Source: Combretum micranthum
Lineage: Eukaryota; Streptophyta; Magnoliopsida; Myrtales; Combretaceae
Direction of reading: 5' to 3'
DNA: 64,000 nucleotides
Assembly (NCBI GenBank): GCA_024138025.1
Contig: JAMXBD010001394.1
Coordinates: forward strand, 62,001-126,000
Below are positions 1-11,190 of the stretch, piece by piece. The notes under the pieces were generated by a model, which saw nothing but the letters and a program-made list of their open reading frames with translations, was not told where the DNA came from and made no database searches. Both the position numbers and the translations under genes were made by a program. Every line of letters begins with the position of its first letter. The stretch's first letter is position 1.

Positions 1-59
1 TAACACAAAAAATTTTTGTCGGGACCTAACAATGCACTTGCTTGTGATTATGTTTGCAG

Positions 60-100
60 GGAAGCATGAAGATGAAGGCAGATGTGCACATGAATGCTAA
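60..100 (+). CDS. Candidate terminal exon of an unidentified host gene (partial)
   Basis: A good splice acceptor (pyrimidine-rich stretch ending GTTTGCAG at 52-59) is followed by a short open frame, read as GG-AAG-CAT-GAA, encoding KHEDEGRCAHEC and ending in TAA at 98-100. The paralogous copy at 38961-39001 keeps the acceptor, frame and stop, with only G to D and R to K changes. The downstream sequence (101-300) is T-rich with AATAAT and TGTAA elements near 247-255, as expected of a 3' UTR. Upstream exons would lie left of the window. I do not recognise the protein. A chance frame in non-coding DNA remains possible because only 12 codons are visible. Confidence 0.35.
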
Positions 101-1316
101 ATGATTTTGAAGAGTACTATGATTTTTACAAGTATTTTTATCAATCGCCACTTTGTTTGTTTTCCCATTTTGACAACCACTTTTATCCTTCTGTTCCCTT
201 TGTAAACTCTACCTTGTGTCACTTCAATGTTTTGCTGGATGGAACAATAATGTAACCTGCTGTAAGGAAACATGAAAGTTATTATTTAGTTCAATTTAGT
301 TAACAAAATTACTATTGCGTTGTATATTTGGCAAACCAATTTAAAGAGTAATGATTGAATCCTCTATCAATCCTAGTTCCTGATCTATACTGTTGCAAAT
401 TCTTTACTCTGCTAACCGTCAAAGATCATGGAAATGTTGAAGAGGTCAAGACAATTGTTTCAGAGTCAGTGTTAAAGAAGACAAAGAGGAGCAAAAATTG
501 GTCATTGGCAAAAAAAAAAAAAAGGGGAAGTTGGGACTGCAGAGAACAAGAATGCAGACAATGGCAAGTTAATTATATTAAGTATTATTGAAAATGTAAA
601 AATTCAACCTTTTGGAAGTTCCTGACATTACGATATAGTCGCAAGTAATTTTTTTCTATGTTTATATAAAAGCATTCATAGTATTTTCGACCGTATCACG
701 AATATGGATAAAAAATAGATAAAATTTATGTTAAAGAATTCCAAGATATGATCGAGTAAATATTTGAGCTCATTCTTAAATACGATAGCGGCAAAGGACA
801 TTCAATGATTCACTGAAATGGTAGAAGCTAATCCTTATCTCCTTTATGGCTGTTTGTGACAAATTTTGCCTTTCATTTAGGATGTAATTTAAAATTTGAG
901 TATGAGTTGGTTGCTTCTTATTATTTTGAAAGGACATTTTAGGATTCAGTTAAAGTGAAGATTATTTCATATTTAATCATCATTAAAAAAAATATATATG
1001 AATCAACATGAATAAAAATAATTACACAATTACCATCTCTATATCACATAGAATTTTAGTATGTATTGCATGTAGAAAATATGATACACGTAAATATTCA
1101 ACATGTATTGGATGGCGAAGATGCGATACACATTTAGACCTATATCGCACCTGCGGATGGCTTTTTTATAACTTTGTTTGACTACATTGCTAATACAATA
1201 TATTTGCAAATTATTGTTTCACATCGTTAACATGCGATACACAATTGGTATTTATATGATTTTTTTCCTTGATTTGTAATTTTTTCTTTAACATTGATGG
1301 TAGACATATTTTTCAC

Positions 1317-1520
1317 TCAAGGTGAAAGATAACATAATGTCAATATGTAAAACAAGGCCATCTCAAGATTATCAAAACGCAAAGGTCTCACACAAAAGAT
1401 AGAATTATATAAAACTTCCATTTTACGATCACTTGGAGCAAGTATACTTATTTCAGTGTGGTTATCAAGTCGTCCATTTCCATTACTCCAACAACAAAAC
1501 ATTTCTTGATACACGCACAA
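1317..1520 (-). other. Small open frame conserved in both duplicated blocks
   Basis: A 67-codon reverse-strand frame contains NGNGRLDNH and ILAPSDRK. The same frame is open in the second block (54867-55049). The differences I can see between the copies are mostly amino-acid changing, so the alignment gives no sign of purifying selection. It could be a decayed exon of a gene I do not recognise, or chance. An AG acceptor-like site lies just upstream on the reverse strand, but I see no convincing donor downstream. Confidence 0.2.
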
Positions 1521-1948
1521 GAAGATTATATTATTTTATGCATCAAATGTTGCTTCTTATTGCACTAATCAATATAGATATACACACACACATATAAGTT
1601 AAATATCGATTTCCTGCTCATCCTTACTGGGTTGGTATACTAGAGTTATATTTTGTCAGTGTAACAAGCAATTCTGAACTATGTTGAAGTCAATAATCCT
1701 ATCATGTAGCCTAAGGTATTCATCTACAATTTTCAATTAATATAGTTATGCGCTCTTACATCTAGAACTACTTTAGTTGAAAATTGTGGTTCAAAGGAGA
1801 TATACGAATCACTACTTCAACATATGATGAGTTATAGTGCTTATTGATCCTAATTGCATGATCAAACTTTTGATCATTCTAGCATCGAGATGCTAAGCCA
1901 TACTATATAGAATATTTAGCATCTGAATGCTAGCTATGGTATAATTAG

Positions 1949-2148
1949 GATGAAAATTTGCTGTCTCAGGAATGTTATCTCCATCCTATCCCAGCTAATA
2001 AATAATTGCTATATATATACAAAGTGATAGAAATTATTTGCTATCTTTTAGGATATTTTTATTTTTCAAATTAATTTAACATGTGTCAATTAGCTATTTG
2101 TTGGGACAAGATGAGGACACCATTTTGGAGACAGTAAATATTTTTCCT
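1949..2148. mobile_element. Mutator-like MITE with 9-bp target duplication
   Basis: The 200-bp insert has imperfect terminal inverted repeats: GATGAAAATTTGCTGTCTC at the left, and at the right the reverse complement of AGGAAAAATATTTACTGTCTC minus its first base. It is flanked by TATAATTAG (1940-1948) and TACAATTAG (2149-2157). The paralogous block reads straight across with a single TACAATAAG at about 55477-55485, which is an empty site. The 9-bp duplication and TIRs fit a non-autonomous Mutator-like element. It has no coding capacity and inserted after the block duplication. Confidence 0.75.
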
Positions 2149-4629
2149 TACAATTAGATCTTGTAACATTACAAGCATTAACCGAAAAACATATATATTG
2201 CACATTTTCACCATCTCACATTACAGACATATGTAGTTAATGAAGTGTAGTTTTATATAATTATGTAATGTTTTTCTTATCAAAAATTCAATTTAAACTC
2301 TCTTAATGTATAAACTCAACATAATTGATCTCGATTCCATTCCTCCTTCTAAAAAGATTTAATAGATACTATTGGGAAAAGGGAAAAAAGAAAACACAAA
2401 TTATCACCCTAAATATATTTAGTCACAAATGATAAACTGAATAAGTTTAATAACAATAACAAGCACGAGGATAAATGGATCAAATTAAAACTTCGAACAT
2501 TTTTACAAACAGGCCTGAGTATACCTAAATATAAATGCTACCAAATATGTATTATTATCCTACTTCACATATATAATCATGTTGATTATTATATTTGAAC
2601 CATTTTAATTTCCTTTGCAGCTCGTTCTACGATGGAACGTTGGATTTTTCAAACAGAAATGTGCATGTGGGCACACTTTACTCTTATGGACTACTTATCT
2701 TTCTTAATAATTTATGGCCAAAACAATTTCGAACCCCGTGAAGCCACCTTTTTATATTAATTATACCATAGTGCGGTCTGGCCATTCTTAATTACACTGA
2801 CAAAGTCGAGATAATTATTGCGTTTTCTGCTTAATTATCATTTTCAATTCCAATAATGGATCGGCCTCACCATTTCATACCAGTCCTTTTCCTAATCTAC
2901 TGACCTTTCTCAATTGTTTATAATGAAGATTATTTTCTAACCCCATAAAAGCACGTTTTTACATTTATTATCAACATAGTGCTGTCTAACCGTTTAAAAT
3001 TACAACGATAATCCCCAAACAAGTGGTGTTAAAAAAAAAAAAAAAGGGAAGAAGATGTCCCCTGGCATTATCGATATTAAAAATCAACTGGTCATTCTTT
3101 CCCATTACACAATCGACAAACAGTTCTCGATCTGCGCACAAACATGATTATATACATTCGGTGCTTCAGTATGTATATACGTATAAAATATTGATTTCCT
3201 GCTCATCCTGATTGGATTTGAATAATACATGTGAAAGCGTTTCGGATCACATGGAAGGACAGTGGGAAATACAACGCTTGGGACCCATAGTCTTTCTGTT
3301 TGGTTTTTTTTTTTTTTTTTCTTTTTAGATATAGATATTTTTTTTTAAATTTTTTTGTAACCCCCAAATTTTACGTAATCTCATTTAACAAATACTAAAA
3401 ATGTAATATAGAATTATATTGAATAATTGAAACAAGTAGTAAAAATCACTCCAATTTTTTTCGATTTAAAAATGTTAAAGTGTGAATGAATTTGATCATA
3501 GTTAGAAAAATTAAAACCGTTACCAGTAAAATATTTCGAAATACAAAACTATAATTTTTATGATCTCAAATAATTTATAAAACGACGATAAACCAATCGT
3601 TAATATAAATTCTTGAACCCTTTTTCCTTAAGTTCTATACTTAGAAAATAAATGCTACGCTAGTTAAATAATGAAGTAATAGTGTTTAAACTATTTTAAC
3701 ACTATTAAGTAGCCTAGATAGAATATGTTGTTAACGAATTAGTAGGAATAACTCCTATACAGTAAAATATAATGTTTGGTAAAATAGATCAATATCTAAG
3801 AATCTAGATCTTAAATGAATATTTAAGCCACACTAATATTCTAATTAAAAGGTTTTAAGCTTTTAGAAATTAAAATCTTGAATTATCAACGTAACCTTCA
3901 ATAATTTTCATAACTAGAAACTGAACAAATTGGCAAACGCGAAACTAATACCAAAATATATGATTCAACCAAAGATCTTAGAAGAAACCTATGGGATGTA
4001 ATAAATTTATGCCTAACTTGAAAAACCCAAATAGAAACCTCCGTGACCTTAATAGATACCAAAAACTAGATTTCGTATCTTAAATTGATAATTTAAGATA
4101 TAACTAGAAGTAGTTCTAAATTCCAAACTCGATAAGATATAATCTAATAATAGAACTTGTTGATATAAAATAATAATCCAAAGATGAACTATTAAGATTA
4201 TAAGTACGTAATAGATACTAATACCGAACAATAATTAATAATCTGGATCTAAAATGAAATTTTCAAACCTGCTGTTATACTTGTAAAGAAATTCTTAATT
4301 CATTAAAACTTAGTTTCTAATTCGATTTATTGAACTTGAAAAATTTAATCGTCTAAGTCAAAATACTAAAACTAATTAATCGTGTAACATTTAAACTAAA
4401 AAAAAATTGAAAATATAAATAATTTAGAGTTTCTGTAGTAGCTTAGATAATTCTATTTTGGTAAAACTTGTACGTAATAAATATAAACATACGTTTACAA
4501 ATTAATATTGGTTAAATTATTTAGTTAACTATTAATTAGATAATAATAATAATAATAATAAAACAAAATAGAGCATAATTTATGAAGAGTAGAGGATGTC
4601 TTCACGAAATTCATGAAAGAAGAATGGCA

Positions 4630-4890
4630 GCATGTGCATTTTTCAGCTCCATTCCACGCTGGAAATCCCTCAAGCTGTAGGAGCATCCACGTTGATCGGG
4701 AGTCCACAAGCAGCAGTAGCAAGGAAGCCGCTGGAAGCAGCAGAAGGATCGGTGCGGTTTGTCTTTAGCGCCGCAGTTGACCGAGCAGGAAGTTCCACGC
4801 GCTGCACGAGCAGAAGAATTTCCTTTGTGCACAGCAGCAACACGCACAACAGCAGTAGAGGACAGCTGCAATTCCTCCTCCACACGCTGC
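4630..4890 (+). repeat. GC-rich motif island of LTR1-A
   Basis: This stretch is much richer in GC than its surroundings and repeats short words such as TTCCACGC, GCTGCACGAGCAG, CAGCAGCA and ACACGCAC. The corresponding positions of LTR1-B (45140-45500) and LTR1-D (60790-61450) carry the same vocabulary, including CCACGCGCTGCA, in different order and number. Overlapping open frames here are by-products of the higher GC and are not conserved between copies. Confidence 0.55.
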
Positions 4891-5362
4891 AAATGTTGAT
4901 TTTTGACCTCTGTTTTCACACGATTTTGACCCAATTTTTCTTGCAACATGAGCCTTATTTTACACACATAAACAACATTAATTAACTACCAAACAAACCC
5001 CTTGAAATTAGCCACAAATTTCACACAAATTCGTCCAAAAATTGCTCTCAAATTCGCACCATAAATTCCACCCGAAAACAACAGCTGAAGCATGATATAT
5101 ATAACCCTTCATTTGCTCCGATTTTCTCAGCCAACTTGGACTACAAATGCACCAAATAAACCACTATTTGATAGCCTTAAATTACTAGCAAACAAACCCC
5201 ATAAATATCCTTTAAATAACTACAAAAATCTTCCCAAACAAAGTCCAAATGTTTACTCCAAAACTGCCAAATTCGTATCTAAAATTGCAGTTGTAAAAAT
5301 GAGACATTCCTAAGTCCAATACACCCTCTCTTGTGTTTAAATCTTAACCTAACCTTTAGATA

Positions 5363-5390
5363 CATATATAGGCTTAAGTTGGCTATAAAA
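5363..5390 (+). promoter_or_regulatory. Candidate LTR1 core promoter
   Basis: ACATATATAGG is followed by GGCTATAAAACC, about 300 bases upstream of the first splice-donor-like site. A CCCCAAACACAACTC stretch about 30 bases further on is a plausible start region. The context is conserved in LTR1-D (about 62048-62100), where CTATAAAA has become CTACAAAA. If real, U3 is about 2 kb and the transcribed part of the LTR about 3 kb. Confidence 0.4.
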
Positions 5391-5661
5391 CCAACTCAAA
5401 TTCTCCCCAAACACAACTCAAAAATCTGCTCAAAAAGCTACCACGAATTTCATATTCCCCTTTATGCTCACTAGTTCAAAACTTGTTTCAACACTCCAAA
5501 AGTAAAGTATAACCCTTGTTATATCCTATAACCCTACCCGAATATCAATACTCATCAACACAATTGAAACCCCACTTTAACTAACCCAAACAACATCAAA
5601 GAGTAAGCTAGATAGCCTTGGTTCATCATCATAGATTCAAAGGAATCAAGACACAAACAAG

Positions 5662-5786
5662 GTAAGAAAATAAAATAGATATATATGTTAGTTTAGATAA
5701 TTTCTTTAGTTCATCTTCCTAACTTCCTCTTTAGATCATATTTTATCAACAAGGAGGAGACAAACCCCACCTATGGTCCAAACAAG
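5662..5786 (+). other. Intron and mini-exon-like unit in LTR1-A
   Basis: ACAAG|GTAAG at 5661/5662 opens a 73-nt intron-like stretch. It contains CTAAC and a pyrimidine tract, and ends CTCTTTAG at 5734. A 52-nt exon-like piece (5735-5786) follows and ends AACAAG|GTAAGAATTAC. LTR1-D has the same layout (donor 62350/62351, acceptor 62431, exon 62432-62485). LTR1-B keeps the acceptor (46593), exon (46594-46647) and second donor but has lost the first donor. Conservation of both splice signals suggests a spliced leader in LTR transcripts. Confidence 0.45.
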
Positions 5787-8510
5787 GTAAGAATTACAAT
5801 AAGTTCAATATTCGTTATGTTGCTTTGTAGAAATTGTCTTATAAATTTATCAAGATTAATCCAATAGTATATTTATGTTATTTAGACTATTTAATATATA
5901 AACACAACAACTTGAAGAATTAGAAGTGTAAAATCCAAATCTTAGAAAGAAAGAACTAAAACTACACTTAAAACTACAACAACTAAAGTAAACTTCAAAT
6001 AACTCATGTAGACCGTTGGAAAGAATGAGTAAACTGTATTGATGTGTTTGTTTAAAGCCGAAAATGACCCCACCAATGGAAAGCACACGAAATATCCTAT
6101 GAAATCGACTATTCATTTGTTAAAAACGGATAAGAAACGAATTAGATATTGCAAAAATAAAAATTAAACTACTGTTGTCATATTTATACGAACTGAACAG
6201 GCTGTTCTTGTATTTTTCACCCCCTTAATGATTTTTTTTTATAAAACTAAGACCATTAATGATTGTACTCGGAAAATACTATGAAAACGACTATTTATTC
6301 GTCAAAAACGAATTAGAAATGAGTTAGATATCAAAACAAGTTTTGATTACAATTGTTATTAGGAATCACTTGAAATCTATGCATGTGTTTCATAAATTAA
6401 AAATTGTACAAATCTCTTTTCTTGAAAAATAATTTGACTACTATAAAGTACCCTTCGGGTACTATCAAATCGACTATTTATAAAACGAAATCGGATTTAA
6501 AACGAATAAGAAATCACAAATAGAACTCACTCAGTTTTCACTTTAAACCTATATCAATGTTACTGTTACTCTATTAATATAGTTATGATTATTACTAATT
6601 ATTATTACTATTTATAGTATTCCGTATTAGTAATATTTTCATTAGAGTTATCAATATTGTTATTTTACGTTAAAGTCATTATATTTATATACTATCATCA
6701 ATTCTATTTGTCACTAATGGTACTATTTACTAACTATCTAAAAATTGTTGTTACTATTATACTTGTATTTAATACTAATACTAATATTGATTTTTCAATA
6801 CTAATATTACTAATAATATTATAGTATTACACTTAGCTCGTTTTGCAACAAAAATAAAACTGAAGTATAATAGAAATTTGATATACCTACATATGATTTT
6901 TATAACTTTTGAAAGATATAGATACTATAATACCCTTAAATAAATAAAAATACTAACTTAAGAGACAGATAAGGTTGATAGGCAAAGAATTATTAAAAAT
7001 CTTCTACTAAATACAGTAAGACTTAAGGAAAAGATAAACTCCTTAATTAGAAATATAGATATTAAGAGAAACAAAATACAGACAAATATTCTCTACTATA
7101 GAGATTAAAATCTTAAAAAACTGTATCAAATACCGATACAGAATAATTAGGCACTTATAAGGATTCAATTAAATTATTGAACGACAAAGTAATTAATATA
7201 ACGGGCTTAGTCTAATATCCGACGATAGAGATCAACACCTTTAAATTATAGAAAGACTTCTCTTACAGAAATAGTTCAATAATAAATTTCTGTTATTTCC
7301 TTTCATAGGAAATTAAATCAATTTCCAGATTATCAATAGCTTATACAACAATCTAGCGAGGACCACAGGTGAGTAACTTAAACTGTTACATTGTTTGTGC
7401 TTGTAGTATAGTTGCATTTGGAATAATATATATATATTCAATTGATAGCATGCGGGATTGGGATACAGCATGATGCGTGGTTGATTGAATGGCAAATTAT
7501 CATAATATAAGCGATAATCCTATTGAATGATAAATATTGTATGAAATATGTTGATGATTGTCTGTAAATTGTATGATCGCCTCAAACTTGATTAACAACT
7601 GTCGGTACTATAAATGAAACGGACATGCATTACACGATTTGCATAAACTGCATTATGTTTTTACGAATGCCTACTACGTGTTAGAATTTCGGTTCTCTGG
7701 TAATGCTTGGTTTTTTAGGCAGAGGCTATTAGTTCTACGCAAGCTTACTTTTGTTCTGTCGGTTCCATGGAACTAACTGGTAACGAAGGGCGCCGCCCAT
7801 GGTATATGTGAAATGTCTAACACTTAGTGGAGTTTCTAAGGTACAAAACATGAACTGAGTGTTTAAAACATCATTAACATAAAGATAATAATTTGAGTAT
7901 TATGGTTTCCTGTGTACTTAGTTTCTCCTGGGTAGGTGATTCAGGGATTGGTTCCTTCAACCCCGATGAGAGGCGTAAATCTCCATCCTGTTTGGATTCC
8001 GGATTGTCCAAGCTTGTAATTGTTCATGTGTTTGATTGATGCATTACATTGATTGATAATAACTTGCTTGTTGTGATAAGTCTGGTTTTCACTGAGCCCG
8101 TGGTTCGCTCACCCCCTACAGTTTTTGTGTAGGATTATTACTAGCTGGGATTAGGCTAGGAATGTGTGAAGAGAGCTTCTCCAACAAACTTTATTGAAGA
8201 TAGAGATATAGGATATTGAAACTTAGAATGTGAAATAGATGAATTTTGAATTTTGTATGTTGTAATTTGGAAACCCAATTTCACTATTTGGTAGGGGATA
8301 CCGATTCTCTGCGATCTTGGTGGAAATTGGAAAACTGGACTCCATAATTGAATTACTGTAAAATATTATATCATTTGTATAATAAACTTTTATAAATAAA
8401 TAGAGTCTTGTATACTCTGACATAACAAGACGGCTCTCATGTTACGGGTGCACACGTGATATGTTAGTTTTAGATAAATCCTGCTAGGCCCCCACATTGG
8501 AATCGTGACA

Positions 8511-8923
8511 TTTTTAATAAATTATTTATAATAGATATAGATGAAAAAATTTGATAGTTCTCATCAAAAGATCAAATAAATCAAATATAGATAAAATATA
8601 ATGTAAATCGGATATATTTATACATATCATTTAAAAAAAAAAATAAATATAGATGAAAAATAGATCATCCAAACAGATTTGTCTATACTCGTTTACTATA
8701 CGCGTGCATGGTTATAATAATAAAATAAACGCGACCTTTAAATTAGAGACTTATTGATGTCTCTATTAAAGTAATAAAAAAGAAAGCAACATTATAGTTA
8801 AACAAAAATTGTAAATTACATCTACCATTATGATTTTTAATTTATGTAGATACTCCTCGTTTTTTTTTTAAATTTGTAGAACCTACAATGCTATGATGTG
8901 ACATTGCTCTCCTTATAATATAT
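8511..8923 (+). repeat. Duplicated block A, part 2
   Basis: After the right half of the split MITE, the sequence from about 8690 to 8923 matches 56755-56965 of block B, including the shared stretch around ACCTACAATGCTATGATG. It is non-coding and is followed immediately by the next solo LTR. Confidence 0.75.
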
Positions 8924-10254
8924 TGAAACCCCGAAAACTTCCACCATACGATACGACCCCAGATTAGAAATTATAAGTTGACTAGTAAACCCTAGGAGTT
9001 AATTAGAAACTTTAGCTAGATAGATACTTTCAATTTGAATTGGGACTTATAAACTTTATAAAAGGACTTCTTTGACCCCAATTGATTCAAAACAAGATTT
9101 TATATTCCGGGTTAATAATTCAGGTTGTGATCAAAGGAAACTTCAAATCCTAAACCCGAATCATTGTCAAACAGACAGATTATATAGGAAAAACCTAATA
9201 TGGATTAAGTGATTACCTTAGTATTCAATAGAGACCGGGAATTGAAATAAGGTATAGTAATGAACCTATATTTGGATTGAAACCCTAAAATTTGAGAGTT
9301 CTAGTCAGTAATAAACTACATTGATAAGATTTCATAGTGAGTATCCAAATCTAATATATATAACTAATTTAGCCTATCTATTAGTGGTAATATTAAGTAA
9401 ATTACTCAATAAATTTTAGTTAGAAAATTGTGATCTAAGATGAACGGTTAGGATTATAAATACCTAATAAAAACATAAACTGATGTATATCTTGAGATCT
9501 AGACCTCAAATACAGAATGAATCATACCAAAATCAAATTAGGGTTTCCTAAAGCCCTTGGAGCCTAAAACAAAAATTGACCCGAAAAGCTTATAAAACCT
9601 AAATCGCGTAAGATAAATTCTCTAAACAAATTAGATACGTACTATTACAACTTAAATTTGTACTTTTTGTTAAACTAAACATCTTGTAGGATCCATCAAA
9701 GACCTTTGTATATATATTTACAATATAGGCGAAAATATACCCTAATAGTGTAATAAACTACCCGAAAACTTAACTAAATAATATTTAACTACTATATAAT
9801 ATACATATATATAATCTCAGCTTGCTGGAGACGGTTTCTTTTGGATTGAAGGGCTGTGATCTTCTTAATTTTGGGAGCCGAAAATCCTCCAACTAACAAT
9901 GTTAAAGTCAATATGAATCTAACTTCAACCAATGCAAATCGGCCAAATCACCCCTCATATTTATGATAATCAAACAAGGAATGGAATGACAACAAACAAG
10001 ACAATTCGTTGAAATTTAAGGAAGAAACACGGCCGAAACATCACCTTATATATATATATATATATTATATAAATATAAGCAAATGAACTTGGATGGTTAA
10101 GCAAACGAACTCCAAACTTTCCCAAACTTTCCAGAATACAACTATAGCTTACTAGGATTCGAACCAACCCAGAAAACGAATTTTAAACGCTCATATCCAT
10201 CCAGTTCGAAATTCGAACAAAAACCTGGAAAAACCCATGAAAAATGAGCTTGAG

Positions 10255-10260
10255 GTAAGT
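10255..10260 (+). other. Conserved splice-donor-like site in the 4.05-kb LTR
   Basis: GAGCTTGAG|GTAAGTGATT matches the plant 5' splice consensus and is preserved in LTR2 at 41456/41457. It lies about 180 bases downstream of the TATA-rich stretch, where the first exon of an LTR transcript would end. Confidence 0.4.
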
Positions 10261-10534
10261 GATTTTATTCCGAGAGTTTTCTTCAGTTTTTAAGGATTGA
10301 GACTAACTCTTAAACATCTTAGAAAGCTAACCAAGGTCACTAAGAGCTTCGAATTCATCGGAAGGTCACAACGAAAGTAACTTTCCCAAACCCTAGCCGA
10401 ACTTGATGATCCGAATTCATGATAACATGTTGTTTTTATGTAGTTTTTCTTGATATTTAGGTTTCTAAGGTTCCTAGGAGTTGTTTAGATCCAAAATCCC
10501 GACGTTTTGATGTCGGATTCGTCGAATGGCTGCG

Positions 10535-10572
10535 GCTCATCGGGAAGACGATGAACATGCTTCCCGATGAGC
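10535..10572. repeat. Perfect 13-bp hairpin in the 4.05-kb LTR
   Basis: GCTCATCGGGAAG (10535-10547) and CTTCCCGATGAGC (10560-10572) are perfect inverted repeats around a 12-nt loop, ACGATGAACATG. A second inverted pair follows (GGTAC, ACGGGT / ACCCGT, GTACC; about 10580-10606). LTR2 keeps the loop and right arm (41595-41622) but has lost the left arm. Confidence 0.75.
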
Positions 10573-11114
10573 ACGGGCTGGTACAACGGGTGTGTACAAC
10601 CCGTACCTCGCCAACTTAAAAAAAAAAGAAAAAAGAAGTAAAGAAAAACGAAACTAAATAAATATAATTTTATAATAAATATTATATAAGTAATTTGGAA
10701 TTTTTAAATATTTTCCTGCATTTATTATTTTCTGGAATAGTAATAATAATATTATAGTAATAATAATATTAAATCTGAAATTTATTTATTTAAATTTAGA
10801 ATAAAATTATTTTTCTGACTTTATTAAATATAGGATGTTTAAATATTTAATTTATTATTATTATCTAAAAATAATTTTTTTTAAATATAAATTACTTTGT
10901 TAAGTAATTTCCGTATAATAGATTCTAATTGTTAATATCCTTAATATTATTTAAAGAAATTTTTAGAATTTCGAAAATATTATTTCTGAAATAATAATAA
11001 ATATGAAATATAAGACTAAAATTACTTTAGTAATAATATTAATAAAGTATAAAACAATTAGTATAATTCTTCTTGTGAAGAAAAATTATTCTATCTAATC
11101 TATTTTCGAAAATT

Positions 11115-11190
11115 TAAATTATTATTATTATTATTATATATTATTATATTATTATATTATTAATTATTATTATTATTATAATATAAAATT
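11115..11190. repeat. ATT-rich microsatellite
   Basis: Long runs of ATT with TAT variants lie inside the 4.05-kb LTR, with similar but shorter runs at the matching place in LTR2 (about 42258-42310). This is low-complexity sequence with no further function visible. Confidence 0.7.

Larger units (their letters stand above)
1..3355 (+). repeat. Duplicated block A, part 1
   Basis: Position 1 onward aligns with 38896-39026, then 50999-52294, then 54862 to about 56700, in the same order and strand. A sampled stretch (1334-1510 versus 54867-55045) differs at only about one base in fifteen by eye. The homology includes the candidate terminal exon, its presumed 3' UTR and about 3 kb of AT-rich DNA with no clear coding signal. 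None of the transposons now inside either copy is shared, so the duplication predates all of them. Block A continues left of the window. Confidence 0.85.
3356..8510 (+). mobile_element. LTR1-A, solo LTR of about 5.2 kb
   Basis: It begins TGTAACCCCCAAATT and ends GGAATCGTGACA, so it has TG...CA termini, and is flanked by TTTTT on both sides (3351-3355 and 8511-8515). No primer site or polyprotein is present, and block B lacks it, so this is a solo LTR left by LTR-LTR recombination. It is homologous to LTR1-B (39486-49517) and LTR1-D (from 59882). Inside are a GC-richer island (4630-4890) with TTCCACGC-type motifs, TATA-like sites near 5363-5390, a mini-exon-like unit (5662-5786), a GGACCACAGGTGAGT motif (about 7359-7373) and a 3' module shared with LTR2 (about 7320-8510). 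The long LTR suggests Ty3/gypsy; the lineage is unassigned because no internal region is present. Confidence 0.85.
3289..8685. mobile_element. Probable small MITE split by the LTR1-A insertion
   Basis: Sequence absent from block B lies on both sides of LTR1-A. The left piece (about 3289-3355) starts TCTGTTTGG followed by a T-run and AGATATAGATA. The right piece (8511 to about 8685) ends ATCATCCAAACAGA. TCTGTTTGG and CCAAACAGA are perfect inverted termini of an element of roughly 240 bp once the LTR is removed. I could not define its target duplication, so the exact ends are uncertain. Confidence 0.4.

Noticed and set aside
355..591. 78-codon frame containing a Lys-rich stretch
   Set aside because: The block B copy has a base insertion at GAAATGGTTGAAG that shifts the frame; it also uses a poly-A tract.
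4632..4985. Overlapping frames on both strands of more than 110 codons
   Set aside because: These are frames in the repetitive GC island of LTR1-A, not conserved in the other LTR1 copies.
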